From Pontibacter roseus DSM 17521 (GTDB lineage: Bacteria > Bacteroidota > Bacteroidia > Cytophagales > Hymenobacteraceae): a stretch of DNA of 64,000 bases. A model generated the notes under the pieces. That model made no database searches and was not told the origin of the DNA. It worked only from the letters and a program-made list of their open reading frames with translations. Positions 43,109-52,402 of this stretch are shown piece after piece. How positions within the stretch are numbered: the stretch's first letter is position 1; each line of letters opens with the position of its first letter. The stretch lies in NCBI RefSeq assembly GCF_000373265.1, contig NZ_KB890761.1, forward strand, positions 62,001 to 126,000. Reading direction: 5' to 3'. Position numbers and translations under genes: made by a program.

Positions 43109-44493
43109 GCGTCGATGTTGTACTGCCGCATCTTGTTGTAGAGCGTCTTTCGGTCGATGTTCAGCAGGCGTGCCGCCTTCGATTTGTTGTACTTCACCCG
43201 TTCCAGCATGTCCAGAATCAGCTCCTTTTCGCTGCGCTCCGTGGCACTGCGCAAATCGGTGATGGCGGGTGGCAGGGCTACCCGGGTGGCATCGGGCTGC
43301 GCAACGATGGAAGTCGGCTCCGGTATGTGGTAGGCGATTTCAGGCGGGAGGTCATCTAGTGTTATCTCAGTGCCTTTTGCCAGCAGCACGGCCCGCTTCA
43401 CCACATTCTTGAGCTCCCGCAGGTTGCCAGGCCAGGTATAGCGTTCCAACGCCAGGGTGACGGCCGCATCGAAACCCGACACATTGCGCTCTAACTCATG
43501 GTTGGCCACTTCCAGAAAATACTCCGCGAACTGCAGCACATCAGCGGTACGCTCCCGTAGCGGGGAGATGTTTATCTTGAACTCGTTGAGGCGGTGGTAT
43601 AGGTCTTCCCGGAATTCGCCGCGGCTCACGGCCTGCACCAGGTCCTCGTTGGTGGCGGCGATGATGCGCACATCCACATCCAAATCATGGTTGCTGCCGA
43701 TTTTCCGCACTTTCCGTTCCTGTATGGCGCGCAGCAGCTTCACCTGTATCTCGTACGACAGGTTGCCAATCTCATCCAGGAAAAGCGTGCCGCCGTTAGC
43801 CGCCTCAAACTGCCCTTCTTTGTCAGCCATCGCACCTGTAAACGAGCCTTTCACGTGCCCGAACAGCTCGCTTCCCGCCAGTTCTTTGGACAGGGCGCCA
43901 CAGTCAATGGCCACGAAGGGCTTGTTGTGGCGCTTGCTGCTCTGATGGATTTTGCGGGCCACATATTCCTTGCCCGTGCCGCTCTCGCCTTCAATGATAA
44001 CCGACATATTGGTGGGGGCTATCAGCGCGATGTACTCCTCCAGCTGAACCGACTGCGAGCTGGCACCCTTCACAAAGGCAAACCCACCACGCAAAGGCAC
44101 AGTTGGTTCACTTGCCGCTTCCTCGCCTTCAGCATTACGGCTGAGGGCTTTGCGGATGGTCAGCAGGGTTTCGTCGGGGTTGATGGGCTTGGCCAGGTAT
44201 TCAAAGGCACCCATTTTGATGGCTTTCACGGCCGTCCGGATGTCTGCGTAGTGCGTCATGAGGATGACGGGAACCTCCGTAGTCAGCACCCGGATTTGCT
44301 CCAGCAGCTCGAGTCCGTTCTTGTCCGGCAGCCGGAAGTCGGTCAGTACCACATCGAATGGCTCCGCCTTGAGCTGCTTCAGGCCTTCGTTGGCTGTGAA
44401 GGCTGTGCTCACCTCGTATTGCTGGCGCTTCAGGAAGGTGCTCAGCATGAGGCAGAAGGTGGGGTCGTCGTCAATCAGGAGTATCTTTGGCAT
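43105..44493 (-). CDS. sigma-54-dependent response regulator (NtrC family)
   Basis: 462 residues from the ATG at 44493 (MPKILLIDDDPTFCLMLSTF); the upstream extension to 44544 is not needed. Receiver domain with Asp52, AAA+ domain (Walker A GESGTGKE, ELFGHVKGSFTGA loop, LFLDEIGNL), and a Fis-type helix-turn-helix (KYNKSKAARLLNIDRKTLYNKM). The sigma-54 contact loop is GSFTGA instead of the usual GAFTGA. It activates RpoN promoters when phosphorylated, probably by the hybrid kinase that converges on it. Confidence 0.94.
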   Translation of the reverse strand: MPKILLIDDDPTFCLMLSTFLKRQQYEVSTAFTANEGLKQLKAEPFDVVLTDFRLPDKNGLELLEQIRVLTTEVPVILMTHYADIRTAVKAIKMGAFEYLAKPINPDETLLTIRKALSRNAEGEEAASEPTVPLRGGFAFVKGASSQSVQLEEYIALIAPTNMSVIIEGESGTGKEYVARKIHQSSKRHNKPFVAIDCGALSKELAGSELFGHVKGSFTGAMADKEGQFEAANGGTLFLDEIGNLSYEIQVKLLRAIQERKVRKIGSNHDLDVDVRIIAATNEDLVQAVSRGEFREDLYHRLNEFKINISPLRERTADVLQFAEYFLEVANHELERNVSGFDAAVTLALERYTWPGNLRELKNVVKRAVLLAKGTEITLDDLPPEIAYHIPEPTSIVAQPDATRVALPPAITDLRSATERSEKELILDMLERVKYNKSKAARLLNIDRKTLYNKMRQYNIDA

Positions 44494-44655
44494 AATCATC
44501 AGCAATATACGCAGCTTCGGGGCCGGCCGGAAGTTCCGTGCCAAAAAACCTACCCAATCAGCGTACCACAGCCTGTTTACTCAAGCCAAAGATTTTGGTT
44601 TGCCTCACCCCGAAAAATGCACTTCCCTTCCTTTCTCAGAACTGAACCAAATAAA

Positions 44656-44682
44656 AGAAGCCCACGCATGGCGTGGGCTTCT
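44656..44682 (-). terminator. terminator of the PepSY-like gene
   Basis: A 12-bp perfect stem (44656-44667 with 44671-44682) with a 3-base loop and a following TTTTA run on the minus strand, 38 bases after the stop at 44721. Confidence 0.88.
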
Positions 44683-44720
44683 AATTTATACGATATCAGG
44701 CTATTGATATAGGTATGCGC

Positions 44721-45287
44721 TTATTTCTGGTCTCTGATGATGTTGCCTTGCTCGTCGATGCGAACTTTGGCGTTCTGCCCCTGCTCGTTGGAGAAGAAGA
44801 TTTCATACATCGTTTTAGGACCTTGTGCTGGGGAACCAGCCTGTGCTGTTTGAGCCTGGGAGTTCTGAGCGGCCTGCTCTGCCTGGTTGGCTGTTCCCTG
44901 GGCGTTGGCACCGGCGGCGTTGGCGTTTGGGGAGATACGGTATACCTCCGTTACCTGCCAGCTCTTGAAAGTCTCAGAAGCCAGGGCCTGCTTCACTGCT
45001 TCCGGAAGCTCCTCCTGAGTGATGGTCTCGCGTTTCTCCTCCTGACCTGGGGCTGTAGCCTGTCCTTGAGTCTGAGTTTGGGTTTGCGCTTGAGACTGCA
45101 CCTCCGTCTGCTGGTCGGTGCTTACCTGGGTCTGAGTTTCAGCCTCAGTAGTGGTCTGCGCCTCTGTTGTCTGCTCTGTCTTCTGCTTTTTAGACTTCTT
45201 TTTGCTCTTGTCTGTCTGAGCGTTGGCATCCAGTGATGCGAAACCGAAGAAGGCGATGGCTGCTGCCAGGTAGGTTATTTTTTTCAT
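44721..45287 (-). CDS. secreted Gln/Thr-rich protein with PepSY-like C-terminus
   Basis: 188 residues from the ATG at 45287, giving a signal peptide (MKKITYLAAAIAFFGFASLD, cut after NAQ). A low-complexity Gln/Thr/Glu stretch follows (about residues 20-85), then a compact domain (LPEAVKQALASETFKSWQVT) interrupted by an Asn/Ala/Gln-rich insert and closing with YEIFFSNEQGQNAKVRIDEQ. The folded parts look like PepSY-like periplasmic domains. Function unknown. Confidence 0.72.
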   Translation of the reverse strand: MKKITYLAAAIAFFGFASLDANAQTDKSKKKSKKQKTEQTTEAQTTTEAETQTQVSTDQQTEVQSQAQTQTQTQGQATAPGQEEKRETITQEELPEAVKQALASETFKSWQVTEVYRISPNANAAGANAQGTANQAEQAAQNSQAQTAQAGSPAQGPKTMYEIFFSNEQGQNAKVRIDEQGNIIRDQK

Positions 45288-45434
45288 AGTTTTATTTTGT
45301 TGCAAGTATGTTCACTAGTTTCTACCAGCGCTTATAGGCAAAACCATGCCACATACTATCAGACGCATAACTGCCTGACATATAGAGGCTTGGTTTTAAA
45401 CATAGAATTCTCAATATGTGGAATGTACAATAGC

Positions 45435-45465
45435 GTTGTGGAGATAATTCCACAGGTTGTGGAGA
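45435..45465 (+). repeat. direct repeat GTTGTGGAGA with flanking TTCCACA
   Basis: GTTGTGGAGA at 45435-45444 and 45456-45465, exactly 21 bases apart (two helical turns), with TTCCACA in inverted orientation between them. It looks like a protein-binding site. The core resembles imperfect DnaA boxes, but none is exact. It lies upstream of the gene that starts at 45287. Confidence 0.4.
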
Positions 45466-45483
45466 GAACTACACACAGAAACA

Positions 45484-45537
45484 AAATCCCCTCCTTTGGG
45501 GGCCACCAGGGATAGCGGCTCCCGAAGGAGGGGATTT
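45484..45537 (-). terminator. terminator of the 213-residue gene
   Basis: A 21-bp stem with two imperfect positions (45484-45504 with 45517-45537), 19 bases after the stop at 45557, ending in AAATC/GATTT flanks and T-rich sequence on the minus strand. Confidence 0.78.
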
Positions 45538-45556
45538 CAGGTATAGCAGCTAGTAC

Positions 45557-46198
45557 TTACTGCGCGCTCAGCATCAAGGCGAGCGCCAGTAGAGAGCCAA
45601 AACCCACGCCTATGCCGGTAGCGGCCTTGCCTACTTTGCGCCGGTGCGCCTGCTTCTGGAACGCTTCCCGGTATGTCGGGTCCTGCATCAGCTGTATGTT
45701 GGGGTTGTAGGTGGTGTAGACGTTCGGTGGCACGGCCGCCACAATGATACCTGTCACCAGACCCGCCGGCGGGAATAGGAAGGTCGCTCCGGCTGTGCCC
45801 CACATTGCTCCCTGGCCTTTGTAGTACATCACGGCATCCTGACGCCCTTTTAGCATCATTTCAGCAGCGTTGTAATTGGCCGTGTTAGCCGCTACCGTTC
45901 CTGCGCTTGCCGATGCCGAGGCGTACTCATCGGTCACCTGCGGCAATTGCGTCAGTTGTTTTTGGGTGGGTGCCGTGGCGAGCTGCAGCTGGGCCACGTC
46001 CTGGCGCAGCACGAAGTGCATCGGGCCATTGGTGTCGCTCAGCATACGGTAATGGATGGTGTCCGTGTCCACCCGCACTACTTTGGCAACCACCTCCTCT
46101 CCGCTTTTCTTGATGATGATGTCTTGGCCATAGGCCGCTGCACATGTCATGAGGAGGGCAAGGCTCATCATGACCAATCTGGGTAAAAAATTGACCAT
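45557..46198 (-). CDS. secreted/membrane protein, function unknown
   Basis: 213 residues. A signal peptide (ends at AAAYGQ) is followed by a short beta-rich domain (DIIIKKSGEEVVAKVVRVDTDTIHYRMLSD), an Ala/Ser-rich spacer, and two hydrophobic segments (TAGATFLFPPAGLVTGIIVAA and TGIGVGFGSLLALALML). The DIIIKKSGEEVxAKV start recurs in Bacteroidota surface proteins of unknown role. The upstream 260 bases are AT-rich. Confidence 0.75.
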   Translation of the reverse strand: MVNFLPRLVMMSLALLMTCAAAYGQDIIIKKSGEEVVAKVVRVDTDTIHYRMLSDTNGPMHFVLRQDVAQLQLATAPTQKQLTQLPQVTDEYASASASAGTVAANTANYNAAEMMLKGRQDAVMYYKGQGAMWGTAGATFLFPPAGLVTGIIVAAVPPNVYTTYNPNIQLMQDPTYREAFQKQAHRRKVGKAATGIGVGFGSLLALALMLSAQ

Positions 46199-46462
46199 AG
46201 ACCAAATGCTAAAATTGTCCTGAATTGTTTTTTGAAATGAATACTAACTTACAAAGGATTGTCTTATATTAAAATATTATAATATAAAAATTATGCCAAA
46301 AATATGAAATGCAGAGGTATAGCTATCAACTATTTTCATCCATCCTAATCCCGCTGATACCGTGTAGGAACAATCAGGGCATAAACCAGAACCAAAACCG
46401 GCTAAAACGGTAGAATCAGGAACATATTTGCACATGAAGCCAGCAGCCTATACCTTTATAAC

Positions 46463-49306
46463 ATGAGCGAACCACGAAAGAAACTATTCCTGCTAGACGC
46501 ACTGGCACTGATATACCGGGCACATTTCGCCTTCAGCAAGAACCCCCGCATCAACTCCAAGGGAATGAACACCGGGGCAGCCCTCGGCTTCACCAACACA
46601 CTGGTCGAGGTGCTGCAGAAAGAGCGACCCACCCACATCGGGGTGGCCTTTGACTCGGCTGCCAAGACCTTCCGCCACGACAACTTCGCCGAATACAAGG
46701 CCAATCGGCAGGCCATGCCCGAGGATATCTCCCTGGCTATACCTTACTGCAAGAAAATCGTGGAGGCGTTCAACATACCGGTGCTCATCCTGGATGGCTA
46801 CGAAGCCGACGACATTATCGGCACCTTGGCCTGCAAAGCCGAGAAAGACGGCTTTGACGTGTACATGATGACGCCCGACAAGGACTACTGCCAACTGGTG
46901 ACGGACCACATTTTCCTGTACAAGCCGGCTTTCCTAGGCAATGCCGTGGAGGTATGGGACGTGCAGCGCGTGCTGGAGAAGTTCGAGATTGAGCGCGTGG
47001 AGCAGGTCATCGACATATTGGGCCTGCAAGGCGACGCCGTGGACAACATTCCGGGTATACCAGGTATAGGGGAGAAAACGGCCAAGTCGCTCATCCAGAA
47101 GTACGGTACCGTGGAGAACCTCATAGCCAACGCCGACCAGCTCAAAGGCAAGCAAAAAGAGAACGTGGTCAATTTCGCTGACCAGGGCATGATGTCGAAG
47201 GAGCTGGCCACCATCCACCGCGACGTACCGCTGCCCTTCAGCCCCGAGGCCCTGCACTACGACGGCCCGAACGAAGAGCAACTGGCCGAACTGTTCGCTG
47301 AACTGGAGTTCCGGCAGCTGATGCAGCGCGTGCTGGGTCTTTCCATGGCGGAGGCTCCGGCTACTAAAACCGCTGGCCGCAAAACCAAGCCCGCCAACCA
47401 GCAGCAGACGTCTTTGTTTGACTCCGCGGCACCCGAAACAGCCGTTGTAACCGATACCAATGGGTACGTAGACCCGCAGCCGCTGCAGACGCTGAACTCC
47501 ACCCGACAGGACTACCACCTGATTGATACCTCGGCGCTGCGCCAGAGCCTCATCCGCTACCTGCAGAAGCAACAGGAGTTTTCCTTCGATACGGAGACGA
47601 GCAGCATCGACCCCATCACGGCAAAGCTCGTGGGCATGTCGTTCAGCTACCTGCCGGGCGAGGCTTACTATGTGCCAGTACCGCCGCACGACCAGGAAGA
47701 GGCCAGGCGCATCACCGCCGAATTCAAGGACGTGCTGGAGAACCCGAGTATCGCCAAAATCGGCCAGAACATCAAGTATGACATCCTAGTGATGAAGAAC
47801 TACGGCATCACCGTGGATGGCCCCATTTTTGACACCATGCTGGCTCACTACCTGCTGGAGCCTGAGATGCGCCATAACATGGATGTGCTCGCTGAAACCT
47901 ACCTAAACTACAGCCCCGTACCCATCACCGCCTTGATTGGCCCGAAAGGGAAAAACCAAATCACCATGGCCGACCTGACACCGGAGCAGGTGAAGGACTA
48001 CGCCTGCGAGGACGCGGACATTACGCTCCGCCTGAAGCACTACTTTGAACCGCTGCTACAGGAGCAGGGCCTCATGAAGCTGTTCCAGGAGGTGGAAAAC
48101 CCGCTGGTGCCAGTGCTGGCTGACATCGAGAAGGAAGGCATCTCCATAGACGCCAATGCCCTGGCGGATATTTCCATGCAGCTGGAGCTGGAAGTCAAAG
48201 GTATAGAGACCCGTATATTCGAAATAGCCGGGACGGAGTTCAACATCGGCTCGCCCAAGCAGCTCGGTGAGGTGCTGTTTGACAGAATGGAACTGCACGG
48301 TAAGTCCAAAATCAAGAAAACGAAGACGGGTCAGTATGCCACTGGGGAGGAAATCCTATCCAAGCTGTCGGGCGAGCACGAGATTGTGCGCCTGATTCTG
48401 GAGCACCGGGAGCTCACCAAGCTCAAATCAACGTACGTGGATGCGTTGCCGCAACTGGTATGCGAGTTGGATAACCGCGTGCATACTTCCTTTAACCAGG
48501 CCGTGACCGCTACAGGCCGCCTGAGCTCCACCAACCCGAACCTGCAGAACATCCCCATCCGCACGGAGCGGGGCCGCGAGATTCGCAAGGCTTTTGTGCC
48601 GCGCAACAGCAGCCACCTCATCATTTCGGCGGACTATTCCCAGATTGAGCTGCGCATCATGGCTGATTTCAGCGGTGACCCTACCATGAAGGAAGCCTTC
48701 CGGAACGGGCTAGACATCCACGCCTCCACGGCCAGCAAAGTGTTCCGGGTGCCGCTCGACCAGGTGGACAGCGAGATGCGCCGCAAGGCCAAAACCATTA
48801 ACTTCGGCATCATCTACGGTATTTCCGCGTTTGGCCTGTCGGAGCGGCTGGCTATACCTCGCCGCGAGGCTGTGGACATCATTGAGGCCTATTTCCAGGA
48901 GTTTCCGGCGGTAAAGGAATACATGGACAGTGCCGTGGAGAAAGCGCGGGAGCTGGAGTATGCCGAGACGCTGCTGGGCCGCCGCCGCTACCTGCGCGAC
49001 ATCAACTCCCGCAACGCCACCATCCGGGGCTTTGCCGAGCGCAACGCCATCAACGCTCCCATCCAAGGCACTGCCGCCGACATCATCAAGATTGCGATGA
49101 TTAACATACACGAGTACCTGCGCCACGAGAAGCTCAACACCCGCATGATTCTGCAGGTGCATGACGAACTCCTGTTCGACACCCCGAAGGAGGAGGTGGA
49201 AATCGTGACGCCGAAGATTGTGGAGCTCATGACCAATGCCCTGCCGCTGAGCGTTCCCATGGAAGTGGGGCTGGGCGTAGGCAAGAACTGGCTGGAGGCC
49301 CACTAA
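46463..49306 (+). CDS. polA: DNA polymerase I
   Basis: 947 residues with all three domains. The N-terminal 5' nuclease starts with KKLFLLDALALIYRAHFAF and has the helix-3-turn motif GIPGIGEKTAKSLIQKYG. The 3'-5' exonuclease keeps the Asp-x-Glu metal site in FSFDTETSSIDP, so proofreading is probably intact. The polymerase has SADYSQIELRIMA, RRKAKTINFGIIYGISAFGL and QVHDELLFD. It fills gaps in repair and Okazaki processing. A CTATACCTTTATAAC precedes the ATG. Confidence 0.98.
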   Translation: MSEPRKKLFLLDALALIYRAHFAFSKNPRINSKGMNTGAALGFTNTLVEVLQKERPTHIGVAFDSAAKTFRHDNFAEYKANRQAMPEDISLAIPYCKKIVEAFNIPVLILDGYEADDIIGTLACKAEKDGFDVYMMTPDKDYCQLVTDHIFLYKPAFLGNAVEVWDVQRVLEKFEIERVEQVIDILGLQGDAVDNIPGIPGIGEKTAKSLIQKYGTVENLIANADQLKGKQKENVVNFADQGMMSKELATIHRDVPLPFSPEALHYDGPNEEQLAELFAELEFRQLMQRVLGLSMAEAPATKTAGRKTKPANQQQTSLFDSAAPETAVVTDTNGYVDPQPLQTLNSTRQDYHLIDTSALRQSLIRYLQKQQEFSFDTETSSIDPITAKLVGMSFSYLPGEAYYVPVPPHDQEEARRITAEFKDVLENPSIAKIGQNIKYDILVMKNYGITVDGPIFDTMLAHYLLEPEMRHNMDVLAETYLNYSPVPITALIGPKGKNQITMADLTPEQVKDYACEDADITLRLKHYFEPLLQEQGLMKLFQEVENPLVPVLADIEKEGISIDANALADISMQLELEVKGIETRIFEIAGTEFNIGSPKQLGEVLFDRMELHGKSKIKKTKTGQYATGEEILSKLSGEHEIVRLILEHRELTKLKSTYVDALPQLVCELDNRVHTSFNQAVTATGRLSSTNPNLQNIPIRTERGREIRKAFVPRNSSHLIISADYSQIELRIMADFSGDPTMKEAFRNGLDIHASTASKVFRVPLDQVDSEMRRKAKTINFGIIYGISAFGLSERLAIPRREAVDIIEAYFQEFPAVKEYMDSAVEKARELEYAETLLGRRRYLRDINSRNATIRGFAERNAINAPIQGTAADIIKIAMINIHEYLRHEKLNTRMILQVHDELLFDTPKEEVEIVTPKIVELMTNALPLSVPMEVGLGVGKNWLEAH

Positions 49307-49365
49307 GGTACAGCTGCATCAGCTATAGGCAGTTTGATTCAGCGCTATACCTGACTCCTAAAAAG

Positions 49366-49397
49366 AAAAGGCGCCTCCCTTGCGGAAGGCGCCTTTT
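49366..49397. terminator. bidirectional terminator polA / SGNH gene
   Basis: An 11-bp perfect stem (49366-49376 with 49387-49397) with AAAA and TTTT ends, between the convergent polA and SGNH hydrolase genes. Confidence 0.9.
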
Positions 49398-49421
49398 CAG
49401 CTTTTACACCGTTAGTTCTGG

Positions 49422-50852
49422 TTAAGGGAAGCGAACGGCGTCATACTGTGTGATATCCGTTTGAGGGACTCTGGCGTTATACTTCGTATTGATAGCCTTA
49501 ATCATCTCATTCGCAACGATTGCATAACCTCGAGGTGTCGGGTGGACACCATCAAGAGAAAACAGGTTGCCTGTGATGAAAGCAGGAGAATAGTTAACTC
49601 CGTTAGCTGAGAATCCACCTAATATAGAATTGAAGTAAGTATTGGCATCAAACAGGGCAAGTCCTCTGGCATTAGCTTGTGCTTTTATGATATCATTGAA
49701 AGCTTCTGTTGTTGCCTGTACCAATTGTCGTTCCGTATTATCAAGCAACAAGGCGCTTGGCAATGGATTAAGGGCAGAAAGTCCAAACATGGCCGTAGTA
49801 TCAATCTGGAAGTTCAGCAGAAGGCCTCCCAGCGTTAATCTAACCACAGCCGCATCCTGGCTTGGGCTTACCTGCCTAGCCAGGTCTCTCCAGTACCTGC
49901 CCGTTGGTTGACCTAACAAAGGAGCATAAGCAGCGGCAGTCAACGGGATGTACACACCGTTCTGGGCAGCATTTATCTGCTCTGCTGCCACTTGGATTCT
50001 GCTATTACCGGAGCCTGTAAGTGCAACGAAACCAGGTATGTTATTGGCAGCCAATGTCTGCTTTACAGAAGGTCCTACCGTAGTGAAGAAAGGGAGAGCC
50101 ATGACATTTGGAATTGTTGCCAACACCCCTTTTTGTCCCTCAGCAGTCAAGGCGGTTATCAACTCAGAGTAGTTAGCATCGAATACAGCTGTCGGTGTGA
50201 TTGACCGTGCGGGAGAGTTCAACATACCACCAGAGAATGCGCCACCGGATGTAGCATAGGCTAACACGTCATTATTCCCAATCCACATGCTGAAGAAGGT
50301 ATGGTCGGCAGCCTGAACACGTTGCAGGTAAGTCTGTGAAGTGTTGTTGTCTGGCGTAATGCGCTCAAAATATGGATTACCCTGCGTGGAGCCGTAACCT
50401 GCCGTTTTCACATCAGCAACTTTGATATCCGGAACCGCAAGATTACTGATAGGCTCCAGGTATTTGGTGTACAGCCTAGGGCTTAAGCTCCGAATAGCCA
50501 GATTCTCGGTAACGTTCGCAGTAATAGGTGAGCCTTGTGGCGTGAAGCCTGCCAGGCGCAGGTAGCCTGAGCCATTACGCTGCTCCTCTGTGAAGAGCGG
50601 CTGCGCGAATTCACCTCCACCAACTTCTTGGAACTGCTCTGCCATGATTGCAGGGTAGGAGCTTAGCTGTCCGGCTCGGCTTAAGCCACCATCAGAATAA
50701 CCAGCTGTCAGGGAGTTACCTACGGCCACGTACTTGGCAAAATCGGCCTCACCTGCGCTAGACGATGGGGTGTCAATCTCAGGGTCGCAGCTTGACAGGA
50801 GCACAGCAGCGAAAAGGGCCAGAGTGCTGGATTTATAGAAAAACTTTTTCAT
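49422..50852 (-). CDS. SGNH/GDSL-type esterase lipoprotein
   Basis: 476 residues, lipobox ending at Cys22 (LLSSC). Block I is VAVGNSLTAG (nucleophile Ser47, with GNSL in place of GDSL), block III is WIGNNDVL and block V is DGVHPTPRGYAIVANEM with the catalytic Asp and His. It is an outer-membrane-associated esterase or lipase. The 17-base gap after the FadL-type gene suggests the pair handles lipids or fatty acids together. Confidence 0.92.
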   Translation of the reverse strand: MKKFFYKSSTLALFAAVLLSSCDPEIDTPSSSAGEADFAKYVAVGNSLTAGYSDGGLSRAGQLSSYPAIMAEQFQEVGGGEFAQPLFTEEQRNGSGYLRLAGFTPQGSPITANVTENLAIRSLSPRLYTKYLEPISNLAVPDIKVADVKTAGYGSTQGNPYFERITPDNNTSQTYLQRVQAADHTFFSMWIGNNDVLAYATSGGAFSGGMLNSPARSITPTAVFDANYSELITALTAEGQKGVLATIPNVMALPFFTTVGPSVKQTLAANNIPGFVALTGSGNSRIQVAAEQINAAQNGVYIPLTAAAYAPLLGQPTGRYWRDLARQVSPSQDAAVVRLTLGGLLLNFQIDTTAMFGLSALNPLPSALLLDNTERQLVQATTEAFNDIIKAQANARGLALFDANTYFNSILGGFSANGVNYSPAFITGNLFSLDGVHPTPRGYAIVANEMIKAINTKYNARVPQTDITQYDAVRFP

Positions 50853-50869
50853 ATGCTTTGAAGAGGAAA

Positions 50870-52108
50870 TTAGAATTTGAAATTCAGACCAAGGCCAGGG
50901 ATATAGGCAACAGATTTGTAAGTACCTCCAATGCCACTGGAGAGGTTGGATGCATCTGTTCTCTCTTTCTTGTTAATATACAGGAAGGAGGCATCGATGC
51001 TGAAGTTGTCAGAGATGGAGTAGCCTATACCTGCTGACAAGCCGCGTGAGTCTGCGTCTGGTGTTTCAGGTGTCAGGTAGCCTTCTTGTACCGGGGTCTT
51101 GTCCAAGTAAGCACCCGCACGCAGGGCCAGACCTTCTGCCACGTTGTATTCCGCGCCTATGCGGTAAATGAAAGCGTTATCATAGTTTCTGGCTGCTTCA
51201 GAAGATGGTCTGCCCGCTACGTTCTGGCTGAAGTCGAAACGAAGCGTCTCGTAAGCATCCCACCCTACGTAGCTCACGTCAGCTGCCAAAGTCAGCTGCT
51301 CCGTTGGCTTGAAACCAACACCCAGTGACAAGGTAGACGGCATAGGAAGCTCCGCGTTAAAGCTAGTGCCCTCTGGGAAGTTTGAACGGGCTCCTGCCGG
51401 TATGTTGCTGAACATCACATCTCCGCCTTCAACTTTCAAGTCAACCTGTGAGCGGTAGTTCAGGCCGATGGAGAGTTTCTCGGTCGCCTGGTAGAAGATG
51501 CCCGCGTTGAAACCGAAAGCCGGCTCCGCGCTGCCATCCAGTTCAATGGCGCCTTCGGCTCCGTTCTGGCCCTCTACAGGCAGGCTGCGCTGCAGGTTTA
51601 CACTGCCCACCACATACGTAAGACCGGCGCCTATACCTAGCTTATCTGTAATGGCATAGCTCAGCGTCGGCTGCACGTAAATCGCCTGAAGCTTCAGCTG
51701 GTTCAGACCGAAGCGGCCACTCCACTCGTTGCCCCATTCCACGGTGCTACCAAACGGAGTATAGACACCAAGTCCGGCAGAGAATTTCTCATTTATGTTG
51801 TAAACGCCATACACCTGGAAAGGAGTGCCCAGCGGGTTGTCAGTACGGGCTGTAACACCTCCAGACTCAGGAGCAGAATAAGCGATTTTGGAGACAAGCG
51901 CACTACCGCCTATCGTTATGCCACTGTAGCCAAGGTGGCTCATGGCACCCGGGTTGAAGAAGATGCTGGAAGTACCAGTCAGTAGGCCGGTACCGGTATG
52001 GCCCATGCCAATTTGCCGCTGGCTGGCCAGGTTCACCTGGTAACCTCCGGCCATAGCCATGCCCGAGAGAAGTGTACCACCTAATAAGGCTAGGATTTTA
52101 CGTTTCAT
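50870..52108 (-). CDS. FadL/OmpP1/TodX family outer-membrane porin
   Basis: 412 residues from the ATG at 52108, which gives the signal peptide MKRKILALLGGTLLSGMAMA; the frame continues upstream to 52153 without use. The mature start GGYQVNLASQRQIGMGHTGTG and FFNPGAMSHL are FadL-family marks, and the C-terminus ends in Phe as outer-membrane barrels do. It takes up hydrophobic substrates such as long-chain fatty acids. It heads an operon with the SGNH esterase. Confidence 0.93.
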   Translation of the reverse strand: MKRKILALLGGTLLSGMAMAGGYQVNLASQRQIGMGHTGTGLLTGTSSIFFNPGAMSHLGYSGITIGGSALVSKIAYSAPESGGVTARTDNPLGTPFQVYGVYNINEKFSAGLGVYTPFGSTVEWGNEWSGRFGLNQLKLQAIYVQPTLSYAITDKLGIGAGLTYVVGSVNLQRSLPVEGQNGAEGAIELDGSAEPAFGFNAGIFYQATEKLSIGLNYRSQVDLKVEGGDVMFSNIPAGARSNFPEGTSFNAELPMPSTLSLGVGFKPTEQLTLAADVSYVGWDAYETLRFDFSQNVAGRPSSEAARNYDNAFIYRIGAEYNVAEGLALRAGAYLDKTPVQEGYLTPETPDADSRGLSAGIGYSISDNFSIDASFLYINKKERTDASNLSSGIGGTYKSVAYIPGLGLNFKF

Positions 52109-52150
52109 ATAAAGGGAATTAGTTGAATGTAGGGTGAAAATAAGGTTAAA

Positions 52151-52180
52151 CAAATATAGGAAACATTAGCTATCGCAAAA
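52151..52180 (-). promoter_or_regulatory. promoter of the FadL-type operon
   Basis: TTTTG (52180-52176), 17 bases, TATATTTG (52158-52151) on the minus strand. It has the same boxes as the gldK and SprF/PorP promoters with a spacer two bases shorter, 43 bases before the ATG. Confidence 0.65.
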
Positions 52181-52402
52181 GCTCCTCCCGTCGCTTTTTT
52201 CAAATATATTTTAATATCAGTCGAAAAATCAGGGGCACCCTCAACTGCCGCCCCAAACCAGCGCCGGCACCCACTGCCATACCTAGCTCCAGAGTCCAGG
52301 CCATCTCTTCAGTGAGGTCCAAGGAGAAGGCGTAATTTTTCTGTCGTCCGGTTTACCCCCGCACACCATTCTACGTTTACATACTCTCACTAAGAACATG
52401 CT

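Noticed and set aside
44721..45287. Prion-like or natural-product precursor because of the Gln/Thr-rich stretch
   Set aside because: The stretch is simple low-complexity sequence behind a signal peptide, and a folded domain follows; nothing points to processing enzymes.
45410..46320. Replication origin
   Set aside because: No exact DnaA box array, no dnaA, dnaN or other origin neighbours, and the AT-rich stretch is separated from the boxes by a gene.
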